Both the position numbers and the translations under genes were made by a program. The notes under the pieces were generated by a model, which worked only from the letters and a program-made list of their open reading frames with translations, searched no databases and was not told the origin of the DNA. Below, in pieces: positions 18,165 to 26,527 of a DNA stretch of 64,000 nt; position 1 is the first letter of the stretch; each line of letters begins with the position of its first letter. Source of the stretch: Massilia putida (lineage in GTDB: Bacteria > Pseudomonadota > Gammaproteobacteria > Burkholderiales > Burkholderiaceae_D). The DNA lies in contig NZ_CP019038.1 in assembly GCF_001941825.1 (NCBI RefSeq), forward strand, positions 5,828,001 through 5,892,000, read 5' to 3'.

Positions 18165-19372
18165 AGGTCTTGATGGTTTCGGAAGACTTGCCGGGCACGC
18201 AGGTGGGCGGCCTGGGCAAGCATGTCGTGACGCTGTCGAACGCGCTGCTGGAACTCGGGCACGACGTCGATATCATGGGGCGCAGCGACCGCTTCCACGC
18301 AGGCAGCGCCGCCGACATCGGCTTCAACGGACGCGTGCTGCCCGGCTTCGATTTTTCCCGGCCGGGCTGGAAGGAAGCGCAATTGGGGTTCTTCAATCCC
18401 GTCAAGCGGCCGTGGTTCGCGCGCACCATCGCGCGCGCGCTGCTGCGCGAGGCCGCGAAATACGACGTCGTGCACTACCACGGCCACCTGCCGATGGCGG
18501 GGCGCTACGTGCCGCACGACGTCAACTTCGTGCAGACCCGCCACGACCAGGGGAGCGAGTGCATGATCCACCTGCGCTTCAAGCAGGAACACGTGTGCAC
18601 GACGATGGACCCGCGCGATTGCGCCGCGTGCATCCACCCGACGCCGAACGCGCTGCGGCGCGAAGTGTCCGGGATGGCCGTGCGCCGCTACCGGTCCGAG
18701 ACGGCGCAGGCGTTCTCGCGCCACAAGACGATCTTCGTGTCCGACTTCCTGCGCCAGGCGTTCCTGCGCGCCGTGCCCGACGCGGATTTGTCGCGGGCGC
18801 GCGTGATCCACAACTTCATCCGCTACCCGTATCTCAAGGAACGCGCGGTGCCGCCCGGCGAGGTGAAGGCGGGGCAGATCCTGATCGTCGGCCGCATCGA
18901 CGCGGGCAAGGGCTTCGGCGAATTCCTGGCGCAGGTCCAGGGCTGGCTGCCCAAGCATGCGCAAGTCGCCATCATCGGCGACGGCCCGCTGCGCGGCCCG
19001 CTGGAGAGCCGCTACGCGGGGCCGCAGGTGCGCTTCCTCGGGTGGCTGCCGTACGACGACGTGATCCGCATGTCGGCGCGCAGTCACGTGCTCGTGATCC
19101 CGTCCGTGTGGGAAGAGCCGTGCGGCACCACCGTGCTGGAAGCGCTGGCCCTCGGCAAGCAGTGCGTGGCGCTGGCGCGCGGGGGCACGCCGGAACTGGC
19201 GGCCTACCAGTATTACGACGGCCAGCTGCAGCTGGCCGAGACCATGCCGCGGCTCGTGGAGCGGCTGGCCCACATCCTGGAACGCGCGCCGGTGACGGTG
19301 CCGCTCCCGGATGCCTTCCCGATGGACGTGTTCCATGCCATTCCCCAGATCCTGGACTTCTATCACGAGTGA
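18161..19372 (+). CDS. Glycosyltransferase family 4 (GT-B)
   Basis: The 403-residue cytoplasmic enzyme probably adds a sugar to the EPS repeat unit. The N-terminal Rossmann half begins KVLMVSEDLPGTQVGGLGKHV with the glycine loop of GT4 enzymes. The C-terminal half has ILIVGRIDAGKGFGEFL, FLGWLPYDDVI and the donor-binding IPSVWEEPCGTTVLEALALG motif with its paired Glu residues. A cysteine-rich stretch around residues 127-152 (CMIHL...CTTMDPRDCAACIHP) is unusual and may bind a metal. The start is TTG 18161 with an AGGA site; the later ATG would remove the first beta strand. Sugar specificity is unknown. Confidence 0.88.
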   Translation: MKVLMVSEDLPGTQVGGLGKHVVTLSNALLELGHDVDIMGRSDRFHAGSAADIGFNGRVLPGFDFSRPGWKEAQLGFFNPVKRPWFARTIARALLREAAKYDVVHYHGHLPMAGRYVPHDVNFVQTRHDQGSECMIHLRFKQEHVCTTMDPRDCAACIHPTPNALRREVSGMAVRRYRSETAQAFSRHKTIFVSDFLRQAFLRAVPDADLSRARVIHNFIRYPYLKERAVPPGEVKAGQILIVGRIDAGKGFGEFLAQVQGWLPKHAQVAIIGDGPLRGPLESRYAGPQVRFLGWLPYDDVIRMSARSHVLVIPSVWEEPCGTTVLEALALGKQCVALARGGTPELAAYQYYDGQLQLAETMPRLVERLAHILERAPVTVPLPDAFPMDVFHAIPQILDFYHE

Positions 19373-20149
19373 ATGATGAACAAACCGACTTTCTCGATCG
19401 TCACCTGCACCTGGAACAGCGCCGCCACGCTGGCCGACACCCTCGCGTCCGTCCAACGCCAGACGTGCCAGGACGTGGAGCACATCTTCGTCGACGGCGG
19501 ATCCACCGACGGCACCCTGGAGATGATCGCCGCGTACCCGGGCAAGAAGCGCGTGCTGCGCGACGTGGGCGGCGGCATCAGCCGCGCCATGAACCAGGGC
19601 ATCGAGGCGGCGACGGGCGAATACGTGGCGCACCTGCACTCGGACGATTACTACGCCAGCGACGACGTGCTGGAGACCGTCGCCGCACGCTTTGCGAGCG
19701 AGCGCGTCGACTGGGTGTTCGGCACCGTGCAGGTCTTGAAGGACGGCCAGTTGATTCCGCCATACCGCCTGGTGCCGTTCAGTTATCACGCGTTCGCCGC
19801 GGGGCGGGCGTCCGTGCCGCATCCGGCCGTCTTCATCCGCCGCAGCGTGTTCGGCCGCGTGGGCATGTTCGACGAAAAGCTCAAGTACGCGATGGACATC
19901 GACCTGTGGCTGCGGCTGGGGCGGGTGGCGCGTCCGGCCACCATCGACCGTCCGCTGACGGTGTTCCGCGACCATGCGGGCAGCGTCTCGTCGGCCAACA
20001 AGATCAAGGCGCGCCAGGAAGAGTTCCAGGTGCGCCGCCGCTACCTGAACCAGGCGCCGCTCGCCTTCGGCATTTATTGCCTGCGCTACCTCAAGCGCAT
20101 GCGGGCGCTGCGCGCCGAAGCGCACGCGGGCGCACCGGCCGTCGCGTAA
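19373..20149 (+). CDS. Glycosyltransferase family 2 (GT-A)
   Basis: The 258-residue enzyme has the GT2 fold: FSIVTCTWNSAATLADTL at the N-terminus, the nucleotide-binding FVDGGSTDGTLE, the SDDYY metal-binding DxD-like motif near residue 85, and a C-terminal MDIDLWLRLGR block. It resembles WcaA/colanic-acid-type transferases. ATG 19373 directly follows the stop of the GT4 gene, so the two are coupled; ATG 19376 is an equally good start. It is the last gene before a 376-base AT-rich gap, so it probably ends the first EPS transcription unit. Confidence 0.88.
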   Translation: MMNKPTFSIVTCTWNSAATLADTLASVQRQTCQDVEHIFVDGGSTDGTLEMIAAYPGKKRVLRDVGGGISRAMNQGIEAATGEYVAHLHSDDYYASDDVLETVAARFASERVDWVFGTVQVLKDGQLIPPYRLVPFSYHAFAAGRASVPHPAVFIRRSVFGRVGMFDEKLKYAMDIDLWLRLGRVARPATIDRPLTVFRDHAGSVSSANKIKARQEEFQVRRRYLNQAPLAFGIYCLRYLKRMRALRAEAHAGAPAVA

Positions 20150-20525
20150 TGCGATCGTAATGTTTGTTCAGAATTAATTAATCAACATAATTGTCGAAGT
20201 TATTAAAAGGATGGTCAATCGATAAACTTTGCCGAATTGTCCGCACAGTTTTCAAACAGTCTTTTCTGTTAAAAAACGGCTTTTATACACCTGGAAATAT
20301 TACTGTTGATAAGGGATTCATTCGGGCGTTGGATTTGTATGATGCGCGCGAAAATCTTTGATTTCTAAGGGAATATTTTCCGCAAATAAATTTATTTGCG
20401 GTACTATTTCTCCTATCGAACAGCGCTCATTTGATATCGCGGAGCGCTTCAAAGCAATCAGGCCCAGGCGTTCTGCCGACGGGCTGAATCCCTAGTCGTC
20501 CAGTTAATATTTCTCGGAGCATTAC
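20150..20525. other. AT-rich intergenic regulatory region upstream of the secreted lyase gene
   Basis: This 376-base stretch is markedly AT-rich against the GC-rich surroundings. It contains no open frame. It holds a 22-base perfect palindrome at 20380-20401 (listed separately) and several TTG/TATA-like hexamers, but no pair clean enough to name as a single promoter. It probably carries the promoter for the 20526 gene. Confidence 0.55.
20380..20401. promoter_or_regulatory. 22-base perfect palindrome, possible operator
   Basis: Half-site CCGCAAATAAA is followed at once by its exact complement. There is no loop and no T-run, so a symmetrical protein-binding site is more likely than a terminator. 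It lies about 125 bases before the start codon of the secreted heparinase-like protein, in an AT-rich promoter region. Confidence 0.5.
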
Positions 20526-22757
20526 ATGAAATTTCATCGGAAGGGCATCGTCGCCGTTGCTGCACTCTCGTCGCTGCTGGTGTCGTTCAGCGCGCGTGCC
20601 GACTGGGCCCAAGCCACCGATCCGCTCGTCGTTCAACCCGCTCCGGCCAACGGTGCGGTGCAGGCGCAGAATCCGCCGGGCTTCGCCTGGGCACGTCATC
20701 CTACCGGCGCGGCCAGCTACGAGGTCGAGATCACCCCGGTGGGCGGCTCGCCGGTGAAAGCCACCGTCGACCGCAACTGGTACCTGCCGACCAAGGCGCT
20801 GGCACTGGGCAACTACACGTGGCGTGTGCGCCCGGCCGGCTCCACCGAATGGTCGAGCCCGCGTTCCTTCGCGATCACGAGCAGGTCGACCACGTTCGAA
20901 GTGCCCGACAACGCCACCCTGCGTTCGCGCATCCTGAACAAGGCGCGTCCCCGTTCGCTGGGCCCGACCTTCACCCCGTACTCGACCTGGAGCACGGCCA
21001 AGAAGAACGACCTCGACCCGTACGTCAGCCGCCTGATCAACGAGGTCAAGCTGCAGATGACGGCGCTGCCCGACCTGTCGGACTCGCGCTGGCCGATCGT
21101 CATCTCGGCGCCGCTGACGGCGCAGATGGCGGCGCAGCAGACCGACGTGCGCAACCGCATCAACGAATCGACGCGCCAGTTGGAAGCGGCCGCGCTCCTG
21201 TGGCGCCTCAAGAAGGATCCGATCTACCTGAACGAAGCGCTCAAGCGTGGTGACCAGCTGGCGTCGCTGAATCCGGCCGGCCCCACCAGCTACGCCAACC
21301 AGGACCAGGCCACGCGCCAGATCACGCTGGAACTGATCAAGGGTGCCGACCTGCTGGCCGGCGACCTGGATGCGACCCGCAAGGCCAAATGGCTCGCCGT
21401 CGCCAAGACCCGCGCGACCGAGATGTTCAGCAATATCTCGGGCGATAACGGCCGCCTCGACCAGTACCCGTTCGACTCGCACGGCAATACGCTGATGGTC
21501 TACATGGCGCTGATCTCGACGCTGGCCCTGGGCGACATCCCGGAAGCGCAGACGTGGTTCGACTTCACGTTCCGCGACTACGTCAACACCCCGTCGCCGT
21601 GGTCGGGTTCGGAAGGCGGCTATGCCAACGGCACCGCCTACGCCGAGTACGCGGCCGGCTACATGACGGCCCTGTGGGATCCGATCGTCCAGGCGACCGG
21701 CGTGAACATGTACGCCAAGCCGTGGACGCTGGGCTTCCTCGACTTCGCGACCGAATTCACGCCGCCGGGCGCCAAGGTGCACGCCTTCGGCGACGGTTCC
21801 GAGACCAAGCCGGATCCGCGCGTGTTCCATGCGTTTGCGAACCGCATGGTGTCGCCGCGCGCGGCGTGGTACGCGGCCAACCTGCAGGGCCTCGAGGATT
21901 CGCTGTCCGTCGTCCAGGCGCCGTATCCGATGCCGGTGGCCAGCACCGCGCTGAAAGTCCCGCCGTCGAACTCGGCCTACTATCCGAGCACCGGCTGGGT
22001 GGCGATCCACAGCGACATCGGCTCGACGAACCGCACGTCGTTCTTCTTCAAGTCCAGCCCGTACGGCTCGTTCAACCACAGCCACGGCGACCAGAACGGT
22101 CTGCTGCTGTCGGTGGCCGGCCAGCCGCTGCTGGTCAAGGCCGGCTGGTATGACTGGTACGGTTCGCCGCTGTGGACCGACTGGTACCACCAGACCAAGT
22201 CGCAGAACGCGGTCACGTTCGACGGCGGCAAGGGCCAAGTCGTCTCCGGCTACCGCGAGCAGCTGCAGCACAACGCCCGCGTCACCGGCTTCTCGGCCCA
22301 GTCGACCTACGATTATGCCGAAGGCGATGCGACCCCGGCCTACGCCGGCCAGCTGACGATGGCCAAGCGCCAGATCTGGTACCTGCACGACCAGAACTCG
22401 ATGGTGGTGCGCGACAAGCTGCAAGCCGTGGTGGCGCACACCTACGAGTGGAACTTCCATGCGCCGGTGACGATGACGGTCGAAAGCCCGTCGAGCGTGA
22501 AGATCACGGCCGGCGGCCAGTCGGTGTGCGTGCGTGACCTGAACGGCAATGCACCGTTCGCCAAGTGGACCGGTCCGGCGCCCAAGTCCGGCGTGACCGA
22601 AGACCACGGCGCGTTCTACCTCAAGAACGACGGCAAGTCGGTGGCCGAGTTCCTCGTGCTGCTGGACGTCGGCTGCCAGCGTCCGACCGTCAAGTTCGCC
22701 ACGTCGGGCACGACGCGCACCCTCACCGTCGGTACGCAGACCGTGAACCTGAACTAA
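20526..22757 (+). CDS. Secreted heparinase II/III-like (DUF4962-type) polysaccharide lyase
   Basis: The 743-residue protein has a signal peptide (IVAVAALSSLLVSFSARA, cut before DW) and an N-terminal fibronectin-like/DUF4962 domain (PANGAVQAQNPPGFAW). An alpha/alpha-toroid follows (residues ~130-470). The C-terminal heparinase II/III beta-sandwich is marked by FNHSHGDQNGLLLSVAGQP and WYHQTKSQNAVTFDGGKGQ, which hold the family's His and Tyr candidates. It probably cleaves or trims an acidic polysaccharide, perhaps the EPS made by this locus, outside the cytoplasm. The gene has its own AT-rich upstream region and a downstream terminator, so it may be controlled separately. There is no PEP-CTERM tail. 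Confidence 0.85.
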   Translation: MKFHRKGIVAVAALSSLLVSFSARADWAQATDPLVVQPAPANGAVQAQNPPGFAWARHPTGAASYEVEITPVGGSPVKATVDRNWYLPTKALALGNYTWRVRPAGSTEWSSPRSFAITSRSTTFEVPDNATLRSRILNKARPRSLGPTFTPYSTWSTAKKNDLDPYVSRLINEVKLQMTALPDLSDSRWPIVISAPLTAQMAAQQTDVRNRINESTRQLEAAALLWRLKKDPIYLNEALKRGDQLASLNPAGPTSYANQDQATRQITLELIKGADLLAGDLDATRKAKWLAVAKTRATEMFSNISGDNGRLDQYPFDSHGNTLMVYMALISTLALGDIPEAQTWFDFTFRDYVNTPSPWSGSEGGYANGTAYAEYAAGYMTALWDPIVQATGVNMYAKPWTLGFLDFATEFTPPGAKVHAFGDGSETKPDPRVFHAFANRMVSPRAAWYAANLQGLEDSLSVVQAPYPMPVASTALKVPPSNSAYYPSTGWVAIHSDIGSTNRTSFFFKSSPYGSFNHSHGDQNGLLLSVAGQPLLVKAGWYDWYGSPLWTDWYHQTKSQNAVTFDGGKGQVVSGYREQLQHNARVTGFSAQSTYDYAEGDATPAYAGQLTMAKRQIWYLHDQNSMVVRDKLQAVVAHTYEWNFHAPVTMTVESPSSVKITAGGQSVCVRDLNGNAPFAKWTGPAPKSGVTEDHGAFYLKNDGKSVAEFLVLLDVGCQRPTVKFATSGTTRTLTVGTQTVNLN

Positions 22758-22817
22758 GCCGGCGTATCGTCGCCAGGGCCTGCCTACCGCCGTGCTACAC
22801 TCGGCGCGCCGGCGCCA

Positions 22818-22858
22818 GATCCTCCCCGGGCTCGCGCCCGCGGAGGATTCGTTTTTTT
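22818..22858 (+). terminator. Rho-independent terminator after the lyase gene
   Basis: ATCCTCC (from 22819) pairs with GGAGGAT (to 22848) with extra GC pairs inside (CGGGC/GCCCG), followed by seven T at 22852-22858. The next start codon is only 40 bases away, so the following gene needs read-through or a promoter overlapping this site. Confidence 0.7.
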
Positions 22859-22897
22859 CCGCGCGAGCGGAATTGTTTTTTTGCGCCGACCCCGACG

Positions 22898-23755
22898 ATG
22901 ACGACACAGGTATTCCTGATCCAAGCCCACAAGGACCTGGACCAGCTCAATGCGCTGGTCGAACAGCTGCGCGACGACGACTTCATCGTGTACGTGAACC
23001 TCGACCGCAAATGCGCGCTCGATCCGAACGCGGTGCACCCGTTCGCGCGCCGGATCGAGAACCGTGTCGACGTCCACTGGGGCACGTTCAGCCAGGTGCA
23101 GGCCGTGCTCAATTCGCTGGAACAGATCGTGGCCGAGGTGCCCGCGTTCGACAAGGTGATCTTCCTCAGCGCGCAGGATTTTCCACTGCTCTCGAACGCG
23201 CGCCTCAAGGCAGCGCTGGCGGAACTGTCCGGCAGCGAACTGCTCGACACGGTCGCCATCGGCACCGGGCCGGGGCAGTGGGCGGCCGGTTTCCGCTACC
23301 AGTATTTCCATCGCGGCGAGGGTCCGCCGCTGGCGCGCCTGGCCTGCCGCGTCGCCAACCGCGCGATGCGCGCGACGGGCATCACGCGCCGGCTGCCAGG
23401 CGGCATGCGGCCGTACGGCGGCTCGTCGTGGTGGGCGCTGTCGCAGGCATGCGTCCTGGACATCCTCGCGCGCGTCCGACGCGACCCGCGCCTCGTGCGC
23501 TTCTTCCGCCGTTGCGCATGTCCGGACGAGATGTTCTTCCAGACGCTCGTGATGAATTCGCCCTTCGCGTCCCGCGTGCTGGGCCAGAACTTCCGCTATG
23601 TCCAGTGGCCGGAACACGGCGCGCGCAATCCGAAGATCCTCGACGAGGGCGACTTCGAGCGCATCGCCGCGTCGCGCGCCCATTTCTGCCGCAAGATCGA
23701 CAGCGCGGCCAGCGCCGGCCTCGTGCCGCGCCTGCTGGCCTTGCGGGCCGCGTAG
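22898..23755 (+). CDS. Core-2/I-branching-type beta-1,6-N-acetylglucosaminyltransferase (GT14-like)
   Basis: The 285-residue protein opens with TTQVFLIQAHKDLDQLNALV and continues with VYVNLDRKCALDP, WGTFSQVQAVLNSL and FLSAQDFPLLSN. PDEMFFQTLVMNSPF follows near residue 210. This order is characteristic of the branching-enzyme (GT14) family, which in bacteria adds branching GlcNAc or xylose residues. It may place a side branch on the EPS. The chosen ATG has no clear ribosome site, and a terminator lies just upstream, so its expression level is uncertain. A palindromic repeat follows directly after its stop. Confidence 0.82.
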   Translation: MTTQVFLIQAHKDLDQLNALVEQLRDDDFIVYVNLDRKCALDPNAVHPFARRIENRVDVHWGTFSQVQAVLNSLEQIVAEVPAFDKVIFLSAQDFPLLSNARLKAALAELSGSELLDTVAIGTGPGQWAAGFRYQYFHRGEGPPLARLACRVANRAMRATGITRRLPGGMRPYGGSSWWALSQACVLDILARVRRDPRLVRFFRRCACPDEMFFQTLVMNSPFASRVLGQNFRYVQWPEHGARNPKILDEGDFERIAASRAHFCRKIDSAASAGLVPRLLALRAA

Positions 23756-23825
23756 GGTGGGCGGCCCCGCCCACGCGTAACGTTTGCGTTATGCCGGCTT
23801 CCTCGCGGGCACGGGGTGCCCACCC
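23755..23825. repeat. Palindromic intergenic repeat, family A, copy 2
   Basis: The shortest copy has perfect 8-base termini: GGGTGGGC (23755-23762) and GCCCACCC (23818-23825). Its first base overlaps the stop codon of the GT14-like gene. It lies inside the EPS locus between two genes on the same strand. Confidence 0.6.
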
Positions 23826-23902
23826 TGCTGGAACAGCAACCGTGCGCGCTGACGAGTAAGTTAGAATCGGTTTTCATGCGTTGTTCATACGACAAGGAAT
23901 CC

Positions 23903-25129
23903 ATGCGCAGACTGTCTTCGTCCCGTTCCATTCTGTTCGTCGTACGCGACCCGTTGCCGCCGGTCCGGGCCGACGTGCGGACCCTGTTCGGCACCGAGAT
24001 GCCGCGCTACGGCGTGGCGACCGAACTGGTGGGGCAGGGCGGCAGCGGCGACGCATCGCCCTGGCCGGCCGGCGGCATGCACGTCGTCGGCTCGCTGCGC
24101 AGCCGGTTCGCCAGCGTGTGCGCGCCCCTGTGGGACTTGCTGGGCCTCGTGCGTGCGCTGCGCCGCGGCCGCCCGGACTGCATCCAGGTGCGCGACAAGA
24201 TCGCCAGCGGCGTATTGGGCCGCGCGGCCGCCGCGCTGCTGCGCGTGCCGTTCCTCTACTGGATGTCGTTCCCCATCGTGGAAGGCTTCGAGGTCAGGCG
24301 CGACGACATCGCCCGCCATGGCCGCGGTTTGAGATGGATGGGCCATGCGCTGCGCGCGTGGGCGTCGCGCCTGGCGATCTACCGCGTCGTGCTGCCGGGC
24401 GCGCGCCACGTGTTCGTGCAGAGCGATGCGATGGCCGACTGGCTCGTCGCGCAAGGGTTCGACCGGGCCCGCATGACGGCGGTGCCGATGGGCGTCGACG
24501 CCAGCCTGTTCGACCGCGCCAGCGTGGCGCCCGTGATCGATCCCCGCCTGGACGGCCGCCGCGTCGTGCTCTATCTGGGCCGCATCGCGCGCTCGCGCCG
24601 GTCCGACTTCCTGCTCGACGTGGCCGAACTGCTGCGCGCGCAGAAGCCGGACGTGCTGCTCGTGATTGCCGGCGACGCCCCGTCCGACGACGAGATGGCC
24701 TGGATGCGCCGCGAGATCGCCCGCCGCAACCTCGACGACCACGTGCTCCTGACGGGCTGGCTGCCCCAGCGCACGGCCCTCGGCTATGCGGTGCGCGCCG
24801 AGGTGGGCTTGTCGCCGATCCCGCGCGGCACGCTGTTCGACGTGTCGTCGCCGACGAAGCTGGTCGAATACCTGGCGCTCGGCATCCCCAGCGTCGCCAA
24901 CGACATTCCCGACCAGAAACTTGTCATCGACGAGAGCGGGGCCGGCCTGTGCGTGCCGATGGAAGCGCAGATGTTCGCCGACGCCGTACTGCGGTTGTTA
25001 AATGACGGGGCGCTCGCGGCCGAGTTCGCGTTACGTGGCCCACCGTACGTAAAAAGTCACCGTACTTATGATATTCTGGGCAACAATGTTGCAAAAATTT
25101 ACAAGAGCATCCTGACGGAACCCTCGTGA
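23903..25129 (+). CDS. Glycosyltransferase family 4
   Basis: This GT-B enzyme of 408 residues has an N-terminal half beginning SILFVVRDPLPPVRADVRT and a C-terminal GT1/GT4 domain with VVLYLGRIARSRRSDFLLD, LLVIAGDAPSDDE and VLLTGWLPQRTALGYAV. The donor-site region reads GTLFDVSSPTKLVEYLALGIP, a variant in which the usual EGFGL motif is replaced by a FDVSSPTKLVEY form, as in some fucosyl/mannosyl transferases. ATG 23903 follows an AAGGAA site; the in-frame ATG at 23876 has none. Its TGA overlaps the GTG start of the next gene. The acceptor is unknown. Confidence 0.85.
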   Translation: MRRLSSSRSILFVVRDPLPPVRADVRTLFGTEMPRYGVATELVGQGGSGDASPWPAGGMHVVGSLRSRFASVCAPLWDLLGLVRALRRGRPDCIQVRDKIASGVLGRAAAALLRVPFLYWMSFPIVEGFEVRRDDIARHGRGLRWMGHALRAWASRLAIYRVVLPGARHVFVQSDAMADWLVAQGFDRARMTAVPMGVDASLFDRASVAPVIDPRLDGRRVVLYLGRIARSRRSDFLLDVAELLRAQKPDVLLVIAGDAPSDDEMAWMRREIARRNLDDHVLLTGWLPQRTALGYAVRAEVGLSPIPRGTLFDVSSPTKLVEYLALGIPSVANDIPDQKLVIDESGAGLCVPMEAQMFADAVLRLLNDGALAAEFALRGPPYVKSHRTYDILGNNVAKIYKSILTEPS

Positions 25130-26418
25130 GCATGTCGATGTGGACCTACTCGCTGAAGTGCTCGCTGCGCTCGCTCGTACGCGAAGTGGTCCGCAATGTG
25201 TGGGGCCGGATCTTCGTGTATCCGGGCCTCGTCGCGAACGAGCGCTCGCGCGCGGCGCTGGCGGCGTATGTCGCGCGGCGGGCCCGCCGGGTCGGCGTGC
25301 CGCTCGACGGCGACGGCACGTCGCTGGCCCGGCTGCCGCCCGGCATCCAGATGCTCACGAAGACCGAGGTCCGGCAGCACCCGGAAAAACTCGTGCGGCC
25401 ACGCGGTCCGGGTTCGTGGATCCGCACGACCATCACGACGAGCGGCACGTCGGGTTCGCCCTTGACCATCGTCCAGTCGCTGGGCAATCTCGTGCGCGAG
25501 GAAGGTTTCGTCTACCGCCAGATGCGGTGGATCGGCTGGCGCCACGGCCAGCGGCGCGCCTGGATCCGCGGCGACATCGTCTGCCCCGACCACCCGCCGG
25601 ACGGCCGCTACTGGTGCCGCGACTGGGTGGGCAATATGCTCATGATGTCCTCGTACCACCTGTCGAACGACACGATCGGCCGCTATATCGATGCACTGGA
25701 ACGCTTCGATCCCGTCGTGATCCACGCGTACCCGTCGTCGATCGCGGCGCTGGCGGCCTGGCTGAACGCGGCCGACCGCACCTATCGCGGACGCGCGCTG
25801 CGCGGCGTGATGACGTCGTCCGAGACGCTCGAGCCGGACGTGCGCGCGGCCGTGGAGCAGGCGTTCGGCGTGCGCGTGTTCGACTGGTATGGCCAGGCCG
25901 AGCGCGTGGCGGCCATCGGCACATGCGAGGAAGGGCGTTACCACGTCCTGACCGATTACTCCGGCGTCGCGCTGCTGGAGGCGGAGGGCGGTGCCTGCGA
26001 ACTGGTCGGCACGTCGCTGAACAATGCCGCGATGCCGCTTGTGCGCTACCGCACCGGCGACACCGTGATCCCGGATGGTGAGCCGTGCCCCTGCGGCCGG
26101 GTGTTCCCGACGATCAGGGCGGTGATCGGGCGCCAGGAAAAGATCGTCACCTTGCCGGACGGCCGCATCATCGCGCGCCTCGACCGCATCTTCCAGGGGC
26201 ACGACCGGCATCTCGTCGAAGGGCAGGTGTTGTACCGCGGCGCGGGAGAGTTCGTGCTGCGCGTCGTGACGGCCGACGGGTTTTCGGACGCGGACGAACG
26301 GGCGCTGATCGACAAATTCCTGCTGCGCGTGCCCGGCGTGAAAGTGCGGGTGGAGCGGGTGGACGCGATTCCGCGCGGGCCGAACGGCAAATTCGAATTC
26401 ATTGCGATCGAAAGCTGA
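25126..26418 (+). CDS. PaaK/CapK-like adenylate-forming enzyme (phenylacetate-CoA ligase family)
   Basis: The 430-residue protein belongs to the phenylacetate-CoA ligase/CapK branch of adenylate-forming enzymes. Visible motifs are the phosphate loop TTSGTSGSPLTI near residue 103, the A-box DWYGQAERVA near 255, and VRYRTGDTV with CPCGRVFPTI near 305-325. The C-terminal domain ends in IPRGPNGKFEF with the conserved Lys. CapK-type members are common in capsule/EPS clusters, where they may activate an acid for acylation or amide decoration of the sugar; the substrate is not known. The GTG start at 25126 overlaps the preceding TGA. A 109-base gap follows. Confidence 0.82.
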   Translation: MSMSMWTYSLKCSLRSLVREVVRNVWGRIFVYPGLVANERSRAALAAYVARRARRVGVPLDGDGTSLARLPPGIQMLTKTEVRQHPEKLVRPRGPGSWIRTTITTSGTSGSPLTIVQSLGNLVREEGFVYRQMRWIGWRHGQRRAWIRGDIVCPDHPPDGRYWCRDWVGNMLMMSSYHLSNDTIGRYIDALERFDPVVIHAYPSSIAALAAWLNAADRTYRGRALRGVMTSSETLEPDVRAAVEQAFGVRVFDWYGQAERVAAIGTCEEGRYHVLTDYSGVALLEAEGGACELVGTSLNNAAMPLVRYRTGDTVIPDGEPCPCGRVFPTIRAVIGRQEKIVTLPDGRIIARLDRIFQGHDRHLVEGQVLYRGAGEFVLRVVTADGFSDADERALIDKFLLRVPGVKVRVERVDAIPRGPNGKFEFIAIES

Positions 26419-26527
26419 AACGTGCGCACCGCAGCAAAATCATGATGTATTATCGAAATATTGTCCAATTTATAAGGGCGCATACGTTGGAACCACGACA
26501 GAAAGCGACGACCGGGGAGGCGCGCGC

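Noticed and set aside
20150..20525. Sigma-54 promoter before the secreted lyase gene
   Set aside because: No GG-N10-GC core with proper flanks was found, and PrsK/PrsR-type regulators of XrtA systems are not encoded here.
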